Of a stretch of DNA of 64,000 bases, positions 59,301 through 64,000 are shown one piece after another (positions within the stretch are counted from its first letter, which is position 1; each line of letters opens with the position of its first letter). The notes under the pieces are model-generated. The model worked only from the letters and a program-made list of their open reading frames with translations, was not told the DNA's origin and did no database searches. Position numbers and translations under genes: made by a program. Source of the DNA: Diphasiastrum complanatum. Lineage: Eukaryota; Streptophyta; Lycopodiopsida; Lycopodiales; Lycopodiaceae. The DNA lies in contig CM055096.1 of assembly GCA_029204225.1 (NCBI GenBank), positions 71,147,349-71,211,348 of the forward strand, given 5' to 3'.

Positions 59301-60945
59301 TCTGCGTGGTAGGCAACGTTACTTAGAGAAGTTGTGGGCACTCGACCGCATGCTATTGTCATTGATCTTTCGAGTGTAACAAGTGGACATATTTGCTTTT
59401 GTACGTTTCCAAGTACGTGTTTGAGAAGATAGAAAGTTTATAGCTCTAAGTTTTTCAAAGAAGGGTTGAAACCTTTGTCTTCTGCTATAGCCACATGTGG
59501 TTTTGAGTTTTTGACGTTCTTTCCCGTTGAGCACATTGATGGCAACTTTGATAGTACTAAAGAGTTTTTTAAGGTGGCGTGGTGTCGTGAACTTCTTTGG
59601 ATGAGAATTCTTCACTTCTTTTTTCCTAGAGGTTATTTCCTTGAGGGTAAGTCGAAGTCACGAAAAGAAATAGTTTGCCAAAAAAACTTTTATGTTATGG
59701 AGAGCCCACCTTAAAATGTAAAAATATAACACTACATGTTTTTAATGCTTTTAAAGTTTGGAAACTTTTATCAGGTTAATTCTTCCCCTCCTCCAAATTG
59801 CTACATTCCACATCTATGAGCACACCTCCTCCGTGTCCTCCTCATCATGCTTTTGATCCTCCTAACTTTTTGCTCCCCAGTAATGTTCTCTAGAATGCTT
59901 GCCTTTAGAGATTACATAAGGAGGGTGCTTAGTGGTATGTGATTGGATTTTTCTTAGATTGTAGGTGACTAGATAGTGATATTATTTAAGCACGAGAGCT
60001 GTTATTTCAATAATGCATGTATGTGTTACTCTATTTTTCTTGTGGTAATGCATGCAAGCATGCATGTGTGTGTACTTGGGTGGAGAATGATCACTTTATG
60101 CTTTCTTCTTTTTTATTAGAGGGTTTTGTGTTTTTCTTGACTAATTCATGAGTTGGATTGTTATACCATTTCTGGTAACACTATATGAGAATTAGACAAA
60201 AAATAGTTGCGTTTACATTGACATCCATTGCCTCGTCTTTTTGTTATTTGTAGTTGTCATACATGTGTTTGCACATTTGGTGGCATCAACCCCCATGTGA
60301 GTGTCATTTGTTAGACCGTTATTTACAATTTCTGTTCACAATTCAATTAGCTCTTTACCTCAAGTTTTAAATCACAAGTAGGAACATTTCTTTTGTATCT
60401 ATGTTTTTGGAGATTTTTACATTTCAGTAGTTGTATATGAACATACTTGGATGTCTCATCAACACAACATATTTTTTCGCATGTTTCATATTTTAAACCC
60501 CTAAGTTCTTTTGCTTGAGTAATGGGGTAAGATGTTGTTGGTATGTGCAAGGAATGCTTGGCAGAAGTTAGGCGTCGTTGAACCAGAGGAGGCAATGCTA
60601 GAATACATAAAAAAAGTTTCAGACATCAATCCAACATGGAATGAAGAATCTCAGAAAGTAAACTTTTCAAGCTGAAGGTGCTTCTTGTTTGTAGTAAGCT
60701 GAAACATTAGAGTCTAGGTGCCGATCAAGGTAGTTTGAATGCATTGCTGGTTGTGCATTGACCACATATCTAATTGTTATTGTTTACTTCAACGTTGAAG
60801 ATCTAATTTTGTTTTTTAACTATCAGACTAGAAAGCAGCTCAAAACTAGTTTGGAAAGATCTGGTGATATAAGCATGGAAAGGGGACCAATGGGACCTGT
60901 GTTTAGCACTCTTGCCACAAACGATGATCATGAGGGAGATGGAGG
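47367..60945 (+). CDS. ACBP: Acyl-CoA-binding protein, class II-like (exons 1-3)
   Basis: Exons 47367-48088, 60552-60657 and 60827-60945 join in frame. Exon 1 ends in phase 2 (AAG TG then GTGAGT), exon 2 begins with one G after CAAG, and exon 3 starts in phase 0. Residues 8-28 form an N-terminal membrane anchor ([17 protein letters not shown]), followed by an acidic, Ser-rich linker. The ACB domain starts at about residue 180 ([20 protein letters not shown]) with [15 protein letters not shown] and [11 protein letters not shown]. Exon 2 completes it with [20 protein letters not shown] and INPTW. Exon 3 has [14 protein letters not shown], as in ankyrin-type plant ACBPs. These proteins bind long-chain acyl-CoA at ER or plasma membrane (family knowledge). 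Ankyrin exons were not found up to 64 kb, so the 3' end is missing or further on. Confidence 0.9.
48089..49430. other. ACBP intron 1, proximal part
   Basis: AT-rich intron sequence before the first repeat remnant. The open frames 47989-48234 and 49309-49500 have no motifs. Confidence 0.6.
49440..49700 (-). pseudogene. Retrotransposon gag remnant in ACBP intron
   Basis: The minus strand reads [20 protein letters not shown] then [16 protein letters not shown]. After a frame change comes [15 protein letters not shown], stop, CP. The C-x2-C-x4-H-x4-C spacing identifies a zinc knuckle. It is too short to assign to copia or gypsy. Confidence 0.55.
49723..49890. repeat. Five-copy AT-rich tandem repeat
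   Basis: Units beginning AAAATAGATTTCATTGCAAT start at 49723, 49760, 49800, 49822 and 49856, with unit lengths of about 22-40 bp. The third copy is shortened. Confidence 0.95.
50237..50306. repeat. (AG)n microsatellite
   Basis: About 70 bp of pure AG repeat, 180 bp beyond the C-terminal coding end of the minus-strand LINE. Confidence 0.97.
50487..51883 (-). mobile_element. LINE, 3' half (RT thumb to C-terminus)
   Basis: The minus strand reads [20 protein letters not shown], then [18 protein letters not shown] (RT thumb region, 51880-51760). Next come [20 protein letters not shown] (about 51550), then [20 protein letters not shown] (51060), a C/H motif [20 protein letters not shown] (51000-50945) and a basic tail ending near 50487. 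Several frame changes occur. It is the direct continuation of the half at 57470-59300; Copia-A sits exactly between them. Confidence 0.85.
51879..51883. repeat. Target-site duplication, left copy
   Basis: CCTTG just before the 5' LTR of the plus-strand Copia-A. The identical copy is at 57470-57474. Confidence 0.93.
51884..52668 (+). repeat. Copia-A 5' LTR (plus copy)
   Basis: A 785-bp LTR, TGTTGAAAATG...AATTTTGTCA. It includes CACACACGTGTGAAC at about 52636-52650 and a short CT-rich run near 52425-52443. Confidence 0.94.
52669..52680 (+). other. Primer binding site of Copia-A
   Basis: TGGTATCAGAGC, the exact standard copia PBS, abuts the LTR end GTCA. Confidence 0.93.
53435..57048 (+). pseudogene. 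Copia-A gag-pol (broken)
   Basis: Gag starts at 53435 with [20 protein letters not shown] and a UBN2-type capsid ([20 protein letters not shown]), then the knuckle [14 protein letters not shown] (54210). The protease reads [11 protein letters not shown] (54380). A frameshift lies at about 54650. The integrase has [28 protein letters not shown], a stop at 54958, [15 protein letters not shown] and [10 protein letters not shown], where the catalytic Glu of the DDE triad is Lys (55262). A stop near 55780 precedes [47 protein letters not shown], and a stop at 56551. RNase H starts at [15 protein letters not shown] and stops mid-domain at 57048. It is not autonomous. Confidence 0.92.
57049..57469 (+). 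repeat. Copia-A truncated 3' LTR
   Basis: Matches 52220-52668 of the 5' LTR, beginning AAATGCATGCATGAGAAGTG. It has about 21 bp less around TTATAGATGTGG and several other small indels. The outer end GTCA is followed by CCTTG. Confidence 0.92.
57470..57474. repeat. Target-site duplication, right copy
   Basis: CCTTG directly after the 3' LTR end, identical to 51879-51883. Confidence 0.93.
57470..59300 (-). mobile_element. LINE, 5' half (APE endonuclease and RT)
   Basis: The minus strand starts at about 59300 with [12 protein letters not shown], then [13 protein letters not shown] (59140), [20 protein letters not shown] (58960) and [11 protein letters not shown] (58830), the APE-type endonuclease signature including the GDFNAR and SDH motifs. 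RT begins with [20 protein letters not shown] (58175), then [30 protein letters not shown] and [19 protein letters not shown] (motif A, 57740). It continues with [17 protein letters not shown] (57640) and [18 protein letters not shown] (motif C, LDD where YADD is usual, 57580), reaching VDIVKTK at the Copia-A insertion. Stops and frame changes are present. The start of the element is not found. Confidence 0.87.
59301..60551. other. ACBP intron 1, distal part
   Basis: Intron between the LINE and exon 2. It includes an 82-codon open frame at 59466-59714 ([20 protein letters not shown] start) with no domain that I recognise. The rest is AT-rich with no motif. The acceptor is GTGCAAG at 60551. 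Confidence 0.55.
60552..60657 (+). CDS. ACBP: ACBP exon 2
   Basis: 106 nt. After the split Trp codon it reads [20 protein letters not shown] then [15 protein letters not shown], the end of the ACB domain. It lies between AG at 60550-60551 and GTAAAC at 60658. Confidence 0.9.
60827..60945 (+). CDS. ACBP: ACBP exon 3
   Basis: 119 nt, in phase 0, preceded by a T-rich tract and CAG. It reads [20 protein letters not shown] then [20 protein letters not shown]. The GPMGPVFS segment is the linker between ACB and ankyrin parts in class II ACBPs. The donor at 60946 (GTATTG) is weaker and could be off by a few bases. Confidence 0.78.
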
Positions 60946-61790
60946 GTATTGTGCATTCTCTTGTACCTATATTTATGTAGATTTTGAGTTAGCTGGCTAG
61001 ATTTGTTATTGGTGATATTTGTGCTAGAAAATTTCCAAGCTATTCTTAAAACTTGATATGAAGTAGGTATGAGCTTATTCACAACGTCATTTAAGGATAT
61101 CATTTTTGTATAAATGTTTGAAACAAGAAGACTACATTAATGCTAATTATCAATGCCTAATGCAAATTGCAATTGATTTATCTCAATGTGATTAATATAC
61201 TCAATATGCACCTTTTCTAGTTGCGTTACTTTGGTCATTAGCATGGATAGGCTATTACAATGTAGTCCTTCATTCCAAACTTCTGTATGTAATCCTTAAT
61301 GGTTCATTGGTAGAATAATTCTCAAGATCTTACTGTGGGATTTGCCTAGAGTGAAAGCTTAGATTCCCTCTTTTGTCGCCACATCTCATTTGAAGGCTTG
61401 AAAATTCAAAGTGCTGTAGTTGGTATAGTGTATAGTCTAGTCTCCTATTTCCAAAAAGTGACGTGAAGAAGGATTAGTTAATAGCTATTCATTTAGGTGG
61501 TAGAGCCGTTATCTGGCTGTGGACATAGAGACAATCTAGGGTAGATCTTTCTGCTACTTATGTTTATTACATAACGTTCCAATTGCTTCTATGATCAATC
61601 CATTGTATGACATACATGGTATGCAGATACAAGTGTAATTTACAATAGACAACAATTTTACTCCGTCAATTTTATCCCCATCTCTATTGCTCCATAATAT
61701 ACTACACGTTGAGCCTTTTTTACTGCTGCTAGTTGTGGCTTCGCCTAGGTTCTTTCGTTGATATTATCTGAAGCAGATTATTGAGGTTTA
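60946..61790. other. Probable ACBP intron 3, nothing recognised
   Basis: AT-rich. I looked for ankyrin-type text (for example GxTPLHxA) on the plus strand and found none here. Confidence 0.45.
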
Positions 61791-61794
61791 TGAA

Positions 61795-62340
61795 AACATT
61801 CAGGTCAACTGTAAGAGCCTTGATCATCGAGCAAAGGGTTGTAGACAGCCACCCAGTGCCATGACAGCCATACACTCTCATGAGCTCAATGATGATGATT
61901 AAGAGTTGTATGAGAATATTATAGAGGAGAGTATAGAGGCATTATGTATTGTGTGCTCATGCAAAACCAGCCTATGCTACTTGATTTGTCAAACCAAGAC
62001 CTTAATGTATTCTATCATCAGTACATAACATATGTAGAGAGTTTAGTGCATGGATCAAGACATATTCTTTCATTAGCAGCCATGTAGTCTCACATACATG
62101 CCGTACTAGAGGATGCACCCCCTACATTGTGTGGAGTTCGAATTCACATTCATACGTATAAACACCCATATGTCATAGTTTTGGATTGGGGTTTATTGGC
62201 TAAGTTGACATGCACATCCCTATGGAGGGGTATGATATTATTTTTGAGGCAAATTGGTTTACATCACTAGGAGAGGTCTCTTTGAGCTTGGGCACAACAA
62301 CACATCTTTATTATTTTTTGATAATCAACATACATGTTTT
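61795..62340 (+). pseudogene. Gypsy gag-protease remnant
   Basis: NCKSLDHRAKGCRQPPS near 61810 resembles a gag knuckle of plant gypsy elements. Further on, VDMHIPMEGYDIIFEANWFT then SLGEVSLSLGT (62208-62300) matches the protease C-terminal pattern (YDvILG.dWf..lG.v..d) also seen at 63540 on the other strand. Stops are frequent. Confidence 0.55.
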
Positions 62341-62603
62341 GATGGATTGATTTACAGTAGACTTACAATTATGATCAAAATTTCAGGTGTTGAATCAATG
62401 AAGCATAAAAGACAGCAATAGACTAAAGCCCTACAAGCAATAGACAAGACAATAGGTTCTCCCACGAAGAGCCCAAGCAATATCAATCAATAATCTGAAA
62501 AATGAGTGTACAAATGCCCCTATAAATACCCTACCAATGAACCCTAAAATAGGAATTCAAAAGCAAAGGGAGGCAAAATGTGGAGGGAAAATAGTGCGCC
62601 CTC

Positions 62604-64000
62604 CTACGGGCCCCCACTCCACATATAACCATATAATAAGGGCCCAAGGCCAGTCAATGTCATAAAAAAGGACCCAGTGCGGGTCATAAGCATATAAAAA
62701 GGCTCTGGGGCCTGTACATGACTAATATAAAATGCGTAACCAGAAATATACATAATTAACAGTAAATGTAAAGAGGCCTGCGGAATATATGCAGAGTAGC
62801 CCAGTAGACCTGTATCCTGTAGTCCGTAACTCTCCCTGGTTATAAAGAACATTGCCCCCAATGTAGGCAAAATAAGATAAGAACCAGTGCCAGAGTAAAA
62901 TACTGCATCAAGATATTCCATCTGAGAAAGGAACATCAAGAGAAGCCGGAGCATCCCGAGAAGCAATGGTAGCTGCAAGTGATCGAGCCTGATAGGGGTA
63001 TGATAAAAAACATCAATGGGCTCCCAAGTAGCCTCCTCAATAGGACGACCATCCCACTGGACCAAAAACTGAACCTGTCGATGGCGACGACTATGCAATA
63101 AGCGCACCTGTAAAATAGCAGCTGGCAGGAATGGAAAAAGCTCTGGATCTGTAGGAAATGAGGAATCTCGAGGAGCATCATCCTCAATAGCAGCACGTAA
63201 TAAACTGACACGAAAGATATCACAAGCCCGAGTAGCAGCAGGTAACTCAAGACGATATGTAACTGGACTGAGGCGCTCAAGAATCTGAAAAGGCCCATAA
63301 TAGCGTGGCGCAAGCTTCTCAGTAGAAGCAAGACCCTGTACAAAACGATGGCGAGCAAAGCGTAGTCGGAGAAAAACAGTATGTCCCTCTGCAAACTCAA
63401 CATGGCGCCGATGACTGCTTCCCGGAAATAAGCTGATAGTCCTGCCGAGAATCAATACCGGAAAATATATGCTGAGTACCATCATGAGAGAATGTCAATG
63501 TCTGCTGTTGGAGGTCTACTGTAACCGCACCAAGGGATGCAAACCAATAAGCACCGAGGATAAGATCGTACCGTGTAAGTGGAATAATATGAAAATCTGC
63601 CTGACCAAGGAAGTCTCCAATCCGATATGAAAGCTGCTGATACATCTGCGTGCTAGGAAAAGAGTGTGCGCTGGCAACCTCAACATGCAGGGGATGAGGC
63701 GTAGTGACTGGTATAGCACGAATGCGTGTAGTAATATGACTGCTGAGAAACGAGTGAGTGCTACCCGCGTCAACAAGGGCAATAAACTCACGACCAGTGA
63801 TACGTACGCGAAGACGGATATGGCGTGGACCTGGCTTACCGGCCCAAGTAGCATAAGCAAGCTGAGCATGGCATACAACTAGATTAGGGGGATCAGGAAC
63901 AGGCTCAGTGGGTGTGGCAAACTGATCAACAGGTGGGTCATCATCAAGAATATGAAGGCATATGGCAGAATCAGGACTATCATCAGGTGTGTCAGCATCA
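62604..64000 (-). mobile_element. Gypsy chromovirus with internal deletion
   Basis: The minus strand runs in from the window edge. The protease has ALVDAGSTHSFLSSHITTRI (about 63780), then QLSYRIGDFLGQADFHIIPL and YDLILGAYWFASLGAVTVDL (63550). At about 63420 this joins directly to an integrase C-terminus: HVEFAEGHTVFLRLRFARHR, then KLAPRYYGPFQILERLSPVT and YRLELP. A chromodomain follows (LLHSRRHRQVQFLVQWDGRP, EEATWEPID, 63110-63010). RT, RNase H and the integrase core are deleted. The open frame below about 63000 probably reads into 3' untranslated or LTR sequence. The 5' part is outside the window. Confidence 0.83.

Noticed and set aside
61790-62000. Ankyrin exon of ACBP
   Set aside because: The readable text here is a gypsy gag knuckle (DHRAKGCRQP); no ankyrin TPLH motif was seen.
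62604-63000. Membrane-like extension of the gypsy integrase frame
   Set aside because: After the chromodomain the frame reads into 3' untranslated or LTR sequence; the hydrophobic residues are incidental.

Overview
This is a plant nuclear window, most likely from a large-genome, non-angiosperm land plant; a fern or lycophyte is a guess from the style of the repeats, not something I can prove. The evidence for a plant is two plant genes with spliceosomal introns, Ty1/copia and Ty3/gypsy elements primed by initiator-Met-like PBS sites or plant-gypsy-type PBS sites, L1-like LINEs, and many long (GA/CT)n microsatellites. There is no bacterial gene organisation, CRISPR array or operon.

Host genes. 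(1) 12.33-16.19 kb, minus strand: a complete eight-exon SKU5-similar (SKS) multicopper-oxidase-like gene. All splice phases fit and give 541 codons, with a signal peptide and three cupredoxin domains whose copper ligands are lost. (2) 47.37-60.95 kb, plus strand: the first three exons of an acyl-CoA-binding protein of the membrane-anchored class II type. Its first intron is about 12.46 kb and holds a LINE split by a copia element. The later (expected ankyrin) exons were not found before the window ends.

Repeats, left to right. 0-0.24 kb: end of a gypsy integrase. 3.16-9.06 kb: a copia gag interrupted by a minus-strand Copia-A element (3364-8743). 9.35-9.84 kb: gypsy LTR fragment. 9.9-11.06 kb: copia RT/RNase H remnant and two tandem duplications. 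18.8-20.9 kb: Copia-B LTR, PBS and an RT remnant. 22.9-28.47 kb: 3'-truncated minus-strand gypsy element (LTR, PBS, gag, protease, start of RT). 28.5-32.25 kb: stacked insertions (chromovirus 3' end, Copia-B LTR, gypsy LTR, LINE). 32.25-35.85 kb: minus-strand copia with its 5' LTR. 36.15-40.19 kb: nearly complete copia gag-pol. 40.49-42.85 kb: Copia-B pol and 3' LTR. 43-44.8 kb: gypsy PBS and LTR. 44.96-46.33 kb: non-LTR element with a restriction-like endonuclease C-terminus. 49.4-59.3 kb (inside the ACBP intron): gag remnant, then a LINE split by a Copia-A insertion (51884-57469) with a perfect 5-bp target duplication. 61.8-64 kb: gypsy remnants.

The two host genes appear functional. Every mobile element I could read carries at least one disabling lesion. 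I found no wholly new biological system. The most informative structures are the layered insertions that can be reconstructed from target duplications, the long intron, the recurrent CACACGTGTG palindrome in LTRs of different families, and microsatellites that lie inside LTRs.
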